A stretch of 64,000 bases of DNA from a beta proteobacterium L13 (lineage in GTDB: Bacteria > Pseudomonadota > Gammaproteobacteria > Burkholderiales > Chromobacteriaceae): positions 1 through 64,000 of the forward strand of contig AMYZ01000014.1 of assembly GCA_000335715.1 (NCBI GenBank), given 5' to 3'. Under the pieces are notes generated by a model. That model searched no databases and was not told the DNA's origin. It worked only from the letters and a program-made list of their open reading frames with translations. Position 1 is the first letter of the stretch. Each line of letters starts with the position of its first letter. The translations under genes were made by a program, and so were the position numbers. Positions 8,360 through 17,030 of the stretch are shown piece by piece.

Positions 8360-9763
8360 TTACAGCGTGAGCCAGCGCGGGCTGGTCAGGGCTGCCGGCT
8401 GCAGCACGGTGTCCAGCTGCTCGCGGGTCAACAGGCCACGGCGCAGCACGATGTCGTACACGCTGCCACCGCTCTGGTGCGCTTCGGTGGCCACCTCGGT
8501 GGCAGCGGCGTAGCCAATGTAGGGGTTCAGCGCGGTCACCAGGCCCACCGAGCGGTGTACGGTGTCCAGCAGATAGTCGCGGTTGGCGGTAATGCCTACC
8601 ACGCAGTTATCGCGCAGCGTGTCGCAGGCGGCGGCCAGGTGGCTGACGCTGCGGAACAGGCTGTAGGCAATCACCGGCTCGAAGGCGTTCAGCTGCAGCT
8701 GGCCGGCCTCGGCCGCCATGGTGACGGTCATGTCGTTACCGATCACCTCGTAGGCCACCTGGGTCACCACTTCCGGAATCACCGGGTTCACCTTGCCCGG
8801 CATGATGGACGAACCCGCCTGGCGCGCCGGCAGGTTGATCTCGCCCAGGCCGGCTCGCGGGCCGGAAGACAACAGGCGTAAGTCGTTGCAGCTCTTGGAC
8901 AGCTTCACCGCCACGCGCTTGAGCACGCCGGATAGCTGCACGAAGGCGCCGCAGTCCTGGGTAGCTTCGATCAGGTTGGGCGCGGTTTCCAGCGCCAGGC
9001 CAGTCAGCGCCGACAGCTTCTCGCACACCAGCGGGGTGTAGTCCGGGTGCGCGGTAATGCCGGTGCCGATCGCGGTGGCGCCCAGGTTGATTTCCAGCAT
9101 CAGGGCGCTGGCTTCGTACAGGCGTTGTTCGTCTTCACCCAGCATCACGGCGTAGGTGCGGAATTCCTGGCCCAGGGTCATCGGTACCGCGTCCTGCAGC
9201 TGGGTGCGGCCCATCTTCAGCACGTCGGCAAATTCGTCGGCCTTGTCGTCGAAGGCGTCGCGCAGGCGGGCCATGGCCGCCAGCAGGCGCTGTACGCCCC
9301 AGAAGGTGGCCAGGCGCAGCGCGGTGGGGTACACGTCATTGGTACTCTGGCCCATGTTAACGTGCTCGTTGGGGTGCAGGTGCTGGTATTCGCCCTTGCC
9401 GTGGCCCAACAGCTCCAGCGCGCGGTTGGCGATCACCTCGTTGGCGTTCATATTGGTGGAGGTGCCCGCACCGCCCTGGATCACGTCTACCACAAACTGG
9501 TCGTGCAGCTTGCCGGCGCGGATTTCCTCGCAGGCCAGCACGATGGCTTCCTTGTGGTGATCGGCCAGAATGCCCAGCTGGTGGTTAGCCAGCGCGGCAG
9601 CCTGCTTGATCACCGCCAATGCACGGATCAGGTCGCCGTAGCTGGCGATGGTCTGGCCGGTGATGGGGAAGTTTTCGATAGCACGCAGGGTGTGCACGCC
9701 CCAGTAGGCGTGTGCCGGGACCTCGCGGTCCCCCAGCAGATCGTGTTCCAGGCGGGTGGTCAT
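8360..9763 (-). CDS. aspA: Aspartate ammonia-lyase (aspartase)
   Basis: The enzyme interconverts L-aspartate with fumarate plus ammonia in the cytoplasm. The 467-residue product has the superfamily signature GSSIMPGKVNP containing the flexible-loop serine, plus conserved regions QGGAGTSTNMNANEV, HPNEHVNMGQSTNDVYP and KMGRTQLQDAVP. AspA is favoured over fumarase C by the start RLEHDLLGDREVP and by NLIEATQDCGAFVQLSG. The frame is open to 9982, but the ATG at 9763 gives the family N terminus. With the nearby symporter it forms an apparent aspartate-use module, and a LysR-type gene lies 291 bases upstream in the same orientation. Confidence 0.93.
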   Translation of the reverse strand: MTTRLEHDLLGDREVPAHAYWGVHTLRAIENFPITGQTIASYGDLIRALAVIKQAAALANHQLGILADHHKEAIVLACEEIRAGKLHDQFVVDVIQGGAGTSTNMNANEVIANRALELLGHGKGEYQHLHPNEHVNMGQSTNDVYPTALRLATFWGVQRLLAAMARLRDAFDDKADEFADVLKMGRTQLQDAVPMTLGQEFRTYAVMLGEDEQRLYEASALMLEINLGATAIGTGITAHPDYTPLVCEKLSALTGLALETAPNLIEATQDCGAFVQLSGVLKRVAVKLSKSCNDLRLLSSGPRAGLGEINLPARQAGSSIMPGKVNPVIPEVVTQVAYEVIGNDMTVTMAAEAGQLQLNAFEPVIAYSLFRSVSHLAAACDTLRDNCVVGITANRDYLLDTVHRSVGLVTALNPYIGYAAATEVATEAHQSGGSVYDIVLRRGLLTREQLDTVLQPAALTSPRWLTL

Positions 9764-10054
9764 AGGTGTTGTCTTTTGCTTTTTGTGGAGTGCGTGCACT
9801 GTAGCGGCAGCCCTATGGCGGCGGCCAATTCCGAATGGCGATAGGATCATGCAAGATTTGCATGATCTGGCAAATGGCGGCTTTTTGCGGCCAACGTGCC
9901 AGGATATTGGGCGAAACAGACACCGATTGAACACAGGCAAAGACATCCACCACATGGATTGTGTGTAGCGTGCCGGGTTCACCAGGCTGGCAAACTGCTG
10001 GCGAACGCGAACATACGTAGGAGTACCCGCCCGGATAGCCCGCTCACCCCACGC

Positions 10055-10963
10055 TCACACCGCCGGGTAGCGTGCGGCCAACCCTTGCCACAGCGCATCC
10101 AGCTGCGGCAGCTCGCGCCGCGCATCGCGGTAGACGCGGATTTCCATTTGCAGCGACCACGCCTCGCCGCCGGCAGCCGCCAGCTGCCCGGCGGCCAGCT
10201 CGCGCTGCACCGCGCTCTGCGGCAAGAACGCCACGCCGTGGCCTTCCAGCACCATCGCCTTCAGGCCTTCGGCCATGTCGGTTTCGAAGCGCTGCTGCAG
10301 CAGGCAGGGCTGCGGTGCGCGCTGGATGATCAGTTCCACCATGCGGCGAAAGTAGGCATTGGGGCCGTAGGCCAGAAACGGCAGCGGCGCGCCGTCGCTG
10401 CCAGGCAGCTGCCACAAGGGTTGGCCGTGCTCGGCGCGGCAGAACGGCTGTAGCGTTTCGCTGCCAAGGCGCAGGCCGTGGTAACGGCTGTCCGGCAGCT
10501 CCACCGGGTGGCGCGGGTGGTGGTAGCACAGCAGCAGGTCGGCGTTGCCTTCGGTCAGCGCGATCACCGCGTCGTGCACGTTATGCGCCAGCAGGCGCCA
10601 GGCCACCTCGCCCAGCGTGGCCTGCTCGTCGGCCAGCCAGCGCGGCACAAAGCCGAACGACAGCGTATGCGGCACCGCCAGCGTCAGCGTGGCCGCGTCA
10701 GCCTGCTGCAGGCCGCGCAGCAGGCTGCGCGTGCTGGACAGCTCGCCCACCAGCAGGCGTGCTTTTTCCTGCAGCAGCTCACCGGCCGGCGTCAGCCGCG
10801 TGGGCCAGGTGGTGCGGTCGATCAGGTCGGCGCCCAGCCAGTTTTCCAGCGCCTTGATGCGGCGGGAAAACGCCGGCTGCGTGAGGTGGCGCAGCTCGGC
10901 CGAGCGGGTGAAACTGCCGGTTTCGGCCAATACCAGAAAGTCTTCCAGCCAGCGGGTTTCCAT
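10055..10963 (-). CDS. LysR-type transcriptional regulator, HypT/YjiE-like
   Basis: This 302-residue regulator has an N-terminal winged helix-turn-helix (METRWLEDFLVLAETGSFTRSAE...QPAFSRRIKALENWLG, about residues 1-50), a linker helix, and a LysR effector domain. The TRWLEDFL start and FSRRIKALE helix are closest in my memory to the HypT (YjiE) subgroup, whose E. coli member responds to hypochlorite. That assignment is tentative, and control of the downstream aspA is also possible by position. A GGAG six bases before the ATG supports the start. A 10-base partial copy of the repeated word lies at the 3' end (10073-10086). Confidence 0.85.
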   Translation of the reverse strand: METRWLEDFLVLAETGSFTRSAELRHLTQPAFSRRIKALENWLGADLIDRTTWPTRLTPAGELLQEKARLLVGELSSTRSLLRGLQQADAATLTLAVPHTLSFGFVPRWLADEQATLGEVAWRLLAHNVHDAVIALTEGNADLLLCYHHPRHPVELPDSRYHGLRLGSETLQPFCRAEHGQPLWQLPGSDGAPLPFLAYGPNAYFRRMVELIIQRAPQPCLLQQRFETDMAEGLKAMVLEGHGVAFLPQSAVQRELAAGQLAAAGGEAWSLQMEIRVYRDARRELPQLDALWQGLAARYPAV

Positions 10964-10979
10964 GCGTGCTCCGGTGTCG

Positions 10980-10992
10980 AAGGTTGGCCGCA
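10980..10992 (+). repeat. Exact copy of the repeated word AAGGTTGGCCGCA
   Basis: It sits in the 31-base gap between the LysR start and the DUF1700 stop. Confidence 0.85.
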
Positions 10993-10994
10993 GC

Positions 10995-11834
10995 CTACCG
11001 TACTGCCGCCTCGCCCGCTACCAGGCGCTGCTGCCAGCGCAGCCAGCGGCCGGTGCCGTGCCACACCCAGCGCAACACTTTCCAGCCCAGTATGCTGCCG
11101 ATCAGGCCCAGCAGGGTGAGCACCAGCCCGAACACCAGCACACTGCCAGACGACGCTTTGGGCAGGCCGCTCAGCTCGATGCTGTCGACACCATCACCGA
11201 TACGCAGCTGCGACAACTGGCCACTGGCGTCGCGCTCCAGGCGGAAGTGCTCGTCGCCATCGCGCGCCTCGATCACCAGCTTGCCGCTGGCTGGGTCCGG
11301 CTCGATCCGCACCGTTTCGCCATGATCGCTTTCGATGCGTATCCGTGGTGGCGTACCGTCACGCGGGCCGGCAGCGATGAGCCACGGGCCGACGCCACTG
11401 TCGTTCACCACGATATTGTCCAGGGACGGCCAGCCGAACACGCTATGGCTGGCCCAGCCGCCGGTGATCAGCAAACCGGCCACCAGCATGCCGACGGCCC
11501 CCAGCCACAGGCTGCCCAGCCAGGTCAGCAAGAACAGGTAGGGAAAGGCCAGCAGCACGTTCAGCACGCCCAGGCCGGCCAGCGCGCCCAGCGCCTGCTT
11601 CATATTGGCCGGGCTTTTGTCGGCTTCCCAGTCGGCCAGCTTGCGTTCGGCAGTGAGCTCGCGCGCCAGGCGTTCCGGCTCGCCCAGCGCGGCGCATACC
11701 TCGGCCTCGCTGCGGCCATCGGCGGCGGCGTCATCAAAATAGGCGCGGTAGTCGGCCAGGATCTCTTCTCGTTCGGCCGGGCCGAGTTTGCCCAGTGCTG
11801 CGGCCAACCTTTGCAGATACTGTTCACGGTTCAT
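10995..11834 (-). CDS. DUF1700 domain membrane protein (PadR-associated)
   Basis: The 279-residue product begins with a helical DUF1700 region (MNREQYLQRLAAALGKL...ILADYRAYFDDA...GEPERLAREL, residues 1-60). Hydrophobic segments follow around residues 88-135, then a polar exported-looking domain of about 90 residues, and a final membrane helix followed by a basic tail. Proteins of this type are commonly paired with PadR repressors, as here. The ATG overlaps the padR stop in an ATGA arrangement, indicating coupled translation. A role in envelope homeostasis is only an inference. An exact repeated word lies inside the gene at 11799-11811. Confidence 0.8.
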   Translation of the reverse strand: MNREQYLQRLAAALGKLGPAEREEILADYRAYFDDAAADGRSEAEVCAALGEPERLARELTAERKLADWEADKSPANMKQALGALAGLGVLNVLLAFPYLFLLTWLGSLWLGAVGMLVAGLLITGGWASHSVFGWPSLDNIVVNDSGVGPWLIAAGPRDGTPPRIRIESDHGETVRIEPDPASGKLVIEARDGDEHFRLERDASGQLSQLRIGDGVDSIELSGLPKASSGSVLVFGLVLTLLGLIGSILGWKVLRWVWHGTGRWLRWQQRLVAGEAAVR

Positions 11835-12163
11835 GGTGTGTCTCCTTCTGGCCGGGGCTGCCCCAGCACGGCATTGATCTCGGCAACGAAACTGCCCCAT
11901 TCCCGGCGCATGGCGGCCAGCGCCTCGCCCCCGGCCGGCGTCAGCCGGTAATACTTGCGCGCAGGCCCGCTGGCCGACTCCACCAGATAGGTGCTGACCC
12001 AGTCGTCGCCTTGCAGGCGGCGCATCAGCGGGTAAATGGTGCCTTCGCTGATATCCATGCTCTGCGCCAGCGTACTGACGATCTCGTAGACATAGCTGTC
12101 GTGGCGGGCCAGCACAGCCAGCACGCACATTTCCAGCGTGCCTTTGCGCAGTTGCGTCTTCAT
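11831..12163 (-). CDS. PadR family transcriptional regulator
   Basis: This is a compact 110-residue winged-helix repressor. The PadR core is clear: LRKGTLEMCVLAVLARHDSY, then GTIYPLMRRLQGDDWV (recognition helix and wing), SGPARKYYRLTPAGGEAL, and a C-terminal helix for dimerisation. The ATG at 12163 gives the family start MKTQLRKG and overlaps the stop of a possible small upstream ORF. The 3' end overlaps DUF1700 (ATGA), so the two form an operon that PadR probably represses itself. A pair of perfect 11-base inverted repeats upstream is the likely operator region. Confidence 0.9.
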   Translation of the reverse strand: MKTQLRKGTLEMCVLAVLARHDSYVYEIVSTLAQSMDISEGTIYPLMRRLQGDDWVSTYLVESASGPARKYYRLTPAGGEALAAMRREWGSFVAEINAVLGQPRPEGDTP

Positions 12164-12303
12164 GCCGCGCTTCCTTCCCCAGCCAGGCGCGCTGCGTGGC
12201 ACCCACCCGGCTCACCGCCATCGCATGGCATGCGGGTGCCTTGCGGTAATTGGGCGTAGTGCGTGGCCGCCAGCACATGGCCTGTTATGGTTGATCTCAT
12301 CAT
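12160..12303 (-). CDS. Candidate 47-residue leader ORF coupled to padR
   Basis: A small open frame starts at tandem ATGs (12303, 12300), five bases after a GAGG, and ends in a TGA that overlaps the padR ATG. The product would be MMRSTITGHVLAATHYAQLP and a further 27 Gly/Ala/Cys-rich residues, with no recognisable domain. The position, ribosome-binding site and ATGA coupling argue that it may be translated. The unremarkable composition means it could instead be an untranslated leader in which the frame is open by chance. Confidence 0.35.
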   Translation of the reverse strand: MMRSTITGHVLAATHYAQLPQGTRMPCDGGEPGGCHAARLAGEGSAA

Positions 12304-12314
12304 CGTATCCTCAC

Positions 12315-12399
12315 TACCTTGCAATACAAGGAACCAGTCGGCAACGTGCCGCTGATGATGGCTTCATCCTAGCAGCGCACTACTGTGCATTGCAAGGTA
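12315..12399. promoter_or_regulatory. Inverted 11-bp repeats, putative PadR operator
   Basis: TACCTTGCAAT at 12315-12325 is exactly reverse-complementary to ATTGCAAGGTA at 12389-12399. The first copy also lies in a local palindrome, CCTTG-CAATA-CAAGG, at 12317-12331. It is just upstream of the padR operon, as expected for an autoregulatory site. Binding by PadR is inferred. Confidence 0.55.
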
Positions 12400-12596
12400 G
12401 CTGTGCATACCAATAGCAAAATAGCCGTGCACCGCCAGCGCTGGGCACCAGGCAAACCCACGCCAGGCAAGGCATTGCACCCTTGTTGCAATATGTCGAC
12501 ATGCTGCAAATGCACATTTCGATAATGGCTAACAAACGTTTAATTATCGACATAAAAGCGCGGCATAGTATCCCCAGCCTCCACCCGGACCCGCCC

Positions 12597-13145
12597 ATGC
12601 CTTACCTGATTACCCTGTGCGCCAGCGTATTGCTGGCGTGGCTGTTATGGCCAGCCACACCCGATGCCGCCCCTGCGCCGCTGGCCAGCCATGCCCAGAC
12701 ACGTGCCACACCGGCAGCCTTGCCCCTGCCCGCCATACCGGCCACCCCGGTAGCCGTAACACGCCCGGCCAAGGCCGTGCCGGACGAGATGCAGACATGG
12801 CTGGCGGCGCGCTATGGCAGCAACCCGCCGCTACACCAGGCCATGCAGCAGTTGGCCGCAGGCTGGGCGCAAGCCATACACGAGGTACACGACCAGGACA
12901 GCGCCCACCGCGCCGGTGTCCGCATCGCCCGCGCCATTGCCTGCGTCATGGACCCGGCCACGCTGGAAAGCAGCGGCCAGGACCAGCAATGGGCCTACGA
13001 CCAGATCATCGCCGCGCGCGCCGAAATGCTGAGCCGCCCGGCCGACAGCGACGCCTACATCCGCTTTCAAGGGCTGGCCGCCGGCCAGTACTTTGCCGAC
13101 CCCGGTGCCACGCCCTGCACGGCGGCACCGGTAACACACCCCTGA
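12597..13145 (+). CDS. Hypothetical exported or membrane-anchored protein
   Basis: No family was recognised for this 182-residue protein. It begins MPYLITLCASVLLAWLLW, a hydrophobic segment that could be a signal anchor. An Ala/Pro-rich linker follows (about residues 20-62), and then a mostly helical domain of about 110 residues containing WLAARYGSNPPLHQAMQQL and a single pair of cysteines (CVMDP and the C-terminal PCTAAP). The frame is open upstream to 12483; the ATG at 12597 is chosen because it starts the hydrophobic segment. It lies 23 bases upstream of a secreted hydrolase gene and probably shares its transcript. Confidence 0.6.
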   Translation: MPYLITLCASVLLAWLLWPATPDAAPAPLASHAQTRATPAALPLPAIPATPVAVTRPAKAVPDEMQTWLAARYGSNPPLHQAMQQLAAGWAQAIHEVHDQDSAHRAGVRIARAIACVMDPATLESSGQDQQWAYDQIIAARAEMLSRPADSDAYIRFQGLAAGQYFADPGATPCTAAPVTHP

Positions 13146-13168
13146 GCAACGCACTTCGGGAGACACCC

Positions 13169-13936
13169 ATGCACCAACGCACTAGCACACTCGCCGCCAC
13201 CCTCTTGCTGGCCATCGCCGGCAGCGCCCACGCCGCGCCCGCAGCCGTGGTCTACGTCAACGGCATCCAGAACACTTTTGACGATGCGGTCGCCAGCTTG
13301 CAATTGCTGAAAGGCAGCCTGCAGGCGCGCAAACTGGACAAAGGCTACGTCTACGGCAACGCCTACAACGCCACCAATGGTTTCTTTGCCGACCTGCAGC
13401 AGGTGTTCCGCCAGAAAAACCAGGAAACACAAAGCGCCCGCGACTTCTGGCGCTATGTGGACGGCGGTGCCGCGCAGCCGGGCTGGATGAGCCAGGCCAT
13501 GGTAGACAGCTACGTGAAAAGCTTTGCCGGCGAGCAGCAGATGACCGAGCTACCGCAACACGTGGGCATGTACCGCCGTTATCTGGGCGAGGGCCGCAAG
13601 GTGGTGCTGGTAGCGCACTCGCAGGGCAACCTGTACGCCAACGTGGGGCAGAACCTGCTGGTAGGCGGCCCGGAAAAAGCGCTGGGCAAGGTGGTGACGG
13701 TGGGCGTGGCCACGCCGGCACAGTACGTGTTGCCCCAGTCCAGCTACGTTACCTCCAGCTGGGACCAGGTGATCAACGGCCTGCGCGTGGTGAAAAACGT
13801 GCTGCCGGCCAACGCCAGCATCGGCTTCCACCCGATCAGCGACCTGCTGGGGCATTCGTTTGCCAAGATCTACCTGAACAAGAGCTACGCCACCAGCAGC
13901 ACCATCTTGCAGCAAGTGAGCCAGAAAGCCGGTTGA
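13169..13936 (+). CDS. Secreted alpha/beta-hydrolase-like protein
   Basis: This 255-residue protein has a signal peptide ending SAHA-APAAV. A nucleophile-elbow motif, AHSQG with S151, follows the hydrophobic strand KVVLVAH, as in lipases and esterases. The beginning VVYVNGIQNT is like the first strand of related uncharacterised hydrolases. HPISDLLGHSF near the C terminus offers candidate Asp and His residues. Substrate is unknown. A GGGAG six bases before the ATG supports the start. Two hairpins follow: an inverted pair of the repeated word and a strong stem. Confidence 0.7.
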   Translation: MHQRTSTLAATLLLAIAGSAHAAPAAVVYVNGIQNTFDDAVASLQLLKGSLQARKLDKGYVYGNAYNATNGFFADLQQVFRQKNQETQSARDFWRYVDGGAAQPGWMSQAMVDSYVKSFAGEQQMTELPQHVGMYRRYLGEGRKVVLVAHSQGNLYANVGQNLLVGGPEKALGKVVTVGVATPAQYVLPQSSYVTSSWDQVINGLRVVKNVLPANASIGFHPISDLLGHSFAKIYLNKSYATSSTILQQVSQKAG

Positions 13937-13948
13937 GGCCGGGGTAGC

Positions 13949-13977
13949 AGGTTGGCCGCGAGCGATGCGGCCAACCC
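13949..13977. repeat. Inverted pair of the repeated word
   Basis: AGGTTGGCCGCG and TGCGGCCAACCC, separated by five bases, can form a stem. No T run follows directly, so termination is more likely carried out by the next hairpin. Confidence 0.7.
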
Positions 13978-13983
13978 GGCAAG

Positions 13984-14022
13984 CACAAGGCCCGCCGGCT
14001 ATGCCGGCGGGCCTTGTGCTTT
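13984..14022 (+). terminator. Strong hairpin terminator
   Basis: A 16-base perfect stem (CACAAGGCCCGCCGGC against its complement) has a three-base loop and is followed by CTTT. It sits between the hydrolase gene and the convergent polysaccharide cluster and could serve both. Confidence 0.75.
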
Positions 14023-14049
14023 GCTGCAGTAAAGCGGTGTCGGTACGCG

Positions 14050-15933
14050 CTAGCGCCGCGCCTGCTCCAGCCAGTCGGCCGTGGCCTCGGCCGCCTTGAA
14101 CTCGTGCACCACGCCCTGCATCAGCGCAAAGGCCTGCGCCGCGTCCAGCGCGTCGCACGCTGCACGCAGCGCTGCCAGGTGCTGCGCCAGCTCGGCCGGT
14201 GGCAGGTGGTATTCCTGCGCGCGCAGGATGCGCGGGTGCTCGGTGGGCAGCACGTTGTCGCCGATCAGCAGCTCCTCGTACAGCTTTTCGCCCGGGCGCA
14301 GGCCAGTGCAGCGTATCTCCACGTCGCCCTGCGGGTTGCGCTCGTCGCGCACTTGCAGGCCGGACAGATGAATCATGCGCCGCGCCAGGTCGATGATGCG
14401 CACCGGCTCGCCCATGTCCAGCACGAACACGTCGCCGCCCTGCCCCATCGCGCCGGCCTGGATCACCAGCTGCGCTGCCTCTGGGATGGTCATGAAGTAG
14501 CGGGTAATCTCCGGGTGCGTCAGCGTCACCGGGCCGCCACTGGCGATCTGCTGCTTGAACAGCGGCACTACCGAGCCGGAGCTGCCCAGCACATTGCCAA
14601 AACGCACCATCACAAAGCGGGTACGGCTGCCCGCCGCGTGGCGCGCCTGCAGCGCCAGCTCGGCCAGGCGTTTGGTGGCGCCCATCACATTGGTTGGCCG
14701 CACGGCTTTGTCGGTAGAGATCAGCACGAAAGTGGCCACGCCCGCGTCTTCGGCGGCGCGGGCGCAGGTGTCTGTGCCAAAGGCGTTGTTGACGATGCCG
14801 GCCACCGGGTTGTGTTCCACCATCGGCACGTGCTTGTAGGCGGCAGCGTGGTAGACAGTGTCTACCTGCATGCCCTGCAATACCGCCAGCAGGCGCGGGT
14901 AGTCGGTCACGCTGCCCAGGAACGGCACGCGCTGCACCGCCGGCGCCAGGCGGGCCAGCTCCTGGTCGATGGCGTACAGCGCGTACTCGCTGGCCTCGAA
15001 CAGCACGATGCGCGCCGGCTTCTGCCGCACGATCTGGCGGCACAGCTCCGAGCCAATCGACCCGCCCGCGCCAGTGACCATCACCACCTTGCCGCTGATG
15101 TTGGCCGCCAGCAGCTCGGGCTGCGGCGGTACCGGGTCGCGGCCCAGCAGGTCGTCGATGCCCACCTCGCGCAGCTCGGTCACGCGCACCTCGCCGGACA
15201 CCAGGTCGGCCATACCCGGCAGGCGCTTGATCGGCACGTGCAGCGCTTCCAGCTTTTCCAGAATCTCGCGGTGGCGGCCACGGCTGGCCGACGGAATAGC
15301 CAGCAGAATCAGCTCGGCCTCGGTGTCTTGCAGCAGCTGCGGCAGCTCGTGCGGGCCGTGCACCGCCAGGCCACGGAAGGTACGGCGCCACAGCTGCGGG
15401 TTATCGTCCACAAACGCCATCGGGCGGTACTCGCGCCCTTCCAGCAGGCCGGCCATCAGCTGCAGCCCGGCACGGCCGGCACCATAGATCAGCACCGGGC
15501 GGCGCGGCGCGTCCAGTGCGTCGATCCGCCTTACCAGACCACGCAGCAGAAAGCGGCTGCCGCCGATATAGGCCATGGCGAACACCCAGAAGATGATGAT
15601 GGAGGTGCGCGGAAAGGCGCCAATGCCCGCCATCAGGATCACCGCCATCAATACCAGCACCGACAGCGACACGCCGACGAACACGGTGTAGACAATGCGG
15701 TCATCCAGAAACTTCAGCACCGCGCGGTACAGACCCAGCTTGATGAAGATGGGCAGCACCCACAGCGGCGGCACGGCAAAAATCCACAGGTAGGGGTCCA
15801 GCTTCGGGTCCCAGTTGCCGCCCAGGCGCAGCAGTACCGCGCTCCACATGGCCAGCGGTAGCAGCAGTGCGTCCAGCAGCATCAGCAGCGCCATCTTGTG
15901 ATGACGCGAGAAGGAAAGCAGTTTTTCCAGCAT
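14050..15933 (-). CDS. Membrane-bound nucleotide-sugar 4,6-dehydratase, WbpM/PglF/CapD-like
   Basis: This is a 627-residue inner-membrane enzyme. Four hydrophobic helices span roughly residues 1-130. A CoA-binding-like Rossmann fold (LIYGAGRAG) follows, and then the catalytic SDR domain with VTGAGGSIGSELCRQIV, AAAYKHVPMVE, ISTDKAVRPTNVMGATK and RFGNVLGSSGSVVPLF. The M-x3-K in MGATK, where most SDRs have Tyr-x3-Lys, is typical of this group. WbpM and PglF convert UDP-GlcNAc to the 4-keto-6-deoxy sugar, the first step to bacillosamine or FucNAc/QuiNAc residues. A TTG at 15951 is possible, but the ATG at 15933 follows an AAGG and is preferred. It is the last gene of the cluster. Confidence 0.9.
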   Translation of the reverse strand: MLEKLLSFSRHHKMALLMLLDALLLPLAMWSAVLLRLGGNWDPKLDPYLWIFAVPPLWVLPIFIKLGLYRAVLKFLDDRIVYTVFVGVSLSVLVLMAVILMAGIGAFPRTSIIIFWVFAMAYIGGSRFLLRGLVRRIDALDAPRRPVLIYGAGRAGLQLMAGLLEGREYRPMAFVDDNPQLWRRTFRGLAVHGPHELPQLLQDTEAELILLAIPSASRGRHREILEKLEALHVPIKRLPGMADLVSGEVRVTELREVGIDDLLGRDPVPPQPELLAANISGKVVMVTGAGGSIGSELCRQIVRQKPARIVLFEASEYALYAIDQELARLAPAVQRVPFLGSVTDYPRLLAVLQGMQVDTVYHAAAYKHVPMVEHNPVAGIVNNAFGTDTCARAAEDAGVATFVLISTDKAVRPTNVMGATKRLAELALQARHAAGSRTRFVMVRFGNVLGSSGSVVPLFKQQIASGGPVTLTHPEITRYFMTIPEAAQLVIQAGAMGQGGDVFVLDMGEPVRIIDLARRMIHLSGLQVRDERNPQGDVEIRCTGLRPGEKLYEELLIGDNVLPTEHPRILRAQEYHLPPAELAQHLAALRAACDALDAAQAFALMQGVVHEFKAAEATADWLEQARR

Positions 15934-15963
15934 GTAAACCTTTTGTCTCAACAGCGCACCGGC

Positions 15964-16323
15964 TCAGGGCATGGCCGCGCCAACAGCCTGGCGCACCGGG
16001 ATGCCCGCCGGGTCGAAATCATCCAGGCAAAACACGTTGATACCGAAGTTATCCGGCGTCACACGCTTGCGGTGGAAGGGGTAAATGCCGCACACCTTGC
16101 AAAAGAAATGGCGGGCAGTATGGGTATGAAACTGGTACTCCGCCAGCTGCTCGGCACCGGCCAGCAAGGTGAAGCAGCTCTCGTGCACCTTCACCATCAG
16201 CGCATTTTTCTTGCGGCACAGCGAGCAGTCGCACATGGTCAGCTCGGGGAAATCGGTGCGGATCTCGAACTGTACGGCGCCGCAATGGCAGCTGCCTCGA
16301 TAGGTTTGTTCCGGTCGGCTCAT
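15964..16323 (-). CDS. GFA (CENP-V/Gfa-like) family zinc protein
   Basis: This 119-residue protein has the beta-tent zinc fold of the glutathione-dependent formaldehyde-activating enzyme family. Metal ligands appear as SCHCGAV, then CDCSLCRKK, then FFCKVCGIYPFH. The typical family length is 115-150. Most members lack a demonstrated substrate. Its place between the initiating sugar transferase and the dehydratase is unexpected for glycan synthesis. It is transcribed with them (gaps of 11 and 30 bases), so it is likely a passenger in the operon. Confidence 0.85.
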   Translation of the reverse strand: MSRPEQTYRGSCHCGAVQFEIRTDFPELTMCDCSLCRKKNALMVKVHESCFTLLAGAEQLAEYQFHTHTARHFFCKVCGIYPFHRKRVTPDNFGINVFCLDDFDPAGIPVRQAVGAAMP

Positions 16324-16334
16324 GCTTGTTGTCC

Positions 16335-17030
16335 TCAGCGGGTAACGATCTTCAGCAAGGTGGCCACGATGATCTGCACGTCGCCTGCCAGTGTGTGGCT
16401 TTGCGCGTAGCGCACGTAGTAGCCCAGTTTTTCCGGCAGCACCTGCTCGATGTAGGCGCGCTCGGGGTCGGCGGCCTTACCCAGTATCTCGTTCTCGTCG
16501 ATCATGCGGATCGACGCCCAGTCGGTAATGCCGGGGCGTACCGACAGCACGATGCCCTTCACGCTGTCCGGGTAGTGCGCCACGTATTTGGGCACCTCGG
16601 GGCGCGGGCCCACCAGGCTCATGTCGCCGTACAGCACGTCCAGCAGCTGCGGCAGCTCGTCCAGCTTGGTCTTGCGCAGCAGTTGGCCGGCGCGCGTCAC
16701 GCGCTGGTCGGCCCCCACCGTCAGCTGGCCGGCAGCTTCGGCGCCGATCTTCATGGTGCGGAACTTGTGGATGCGGAACAGCTGGCCGCCGCGCCCTACC
16801 CGCACCTGGCGGAAAAACACCGGGCCGGGCGAATCCAGCTTGACCCACAGCGCGATGGCCAAGAGCAGCGGCCAGATCAGCCACAGGCCGGCCAGCACCG
16901 CCACCAGGTCGAACAGGCGCTTGGCCAGCGCCGAGCCGGGGCGTGCGGCCAAGGTTGGCCGCAGCGTGTCTGGTGGCATTGCATCCGGGCCGCTCGCGGC
17001 GCTTTGGCTATCTTCTTGCGGATCGCGCAT
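16335..17030 (-). CDS. Undecaprenyl-phosphate sugar phosphotransferase (PglC/WcaJ-like)
   Basis: This initiating transferase moves a sugar-1-phosphate from a UDP-sugar to undecaprenyl phosphate at the inner membrane. The 231-residue, single-helix form has a re-entrant membrane segment (KRLFDLVAVLAGLWLIWPLL), then DSPGPVFFRQVRVGRGG, HKFRTM, DELPQLLDVLYGDMSLVGPRPE and RPGITDWASI, all hallmarks of the family. The ATG at 17030 overlaps the upstream aminotransferase stop by one base. An exact repeated word at 16951-16963 encodes the variable N-terminal stretch (PTLAARPG). With the aminotransferase and dehydratase it suggests a bacillosamine-like first sugar. Confidence 0.9.
   Translation of the reverse strand: MRDPQEDSQSAASGPDAMPPDTLRPTLAARPGSALAKRLFDLVAVLAGLWLIWPLLLAIALWVKLDSPGPVFFRQVRVGRGGQLFRIHKFRTMKIGAEAAGQLTVGADQRVTRAGQLLRKTKLDELPQLLDVLYGDMSLVGPRPEVPKYVAHYPDSVKGIVLSVRPGITDWASIRMIDENEILGKAADPERAYIEQVLPEKLGYYVRYAQSHTLAGDVQIIVATLLKIVTR

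Noticed and set aside
13550-15861. Open frames above 600 codons on both strands across the dehydratase gene
   Set aside because: They are shadows of the dehydratase; their Arg/Ala/Gly- or His/Gln-rich translations match no family.
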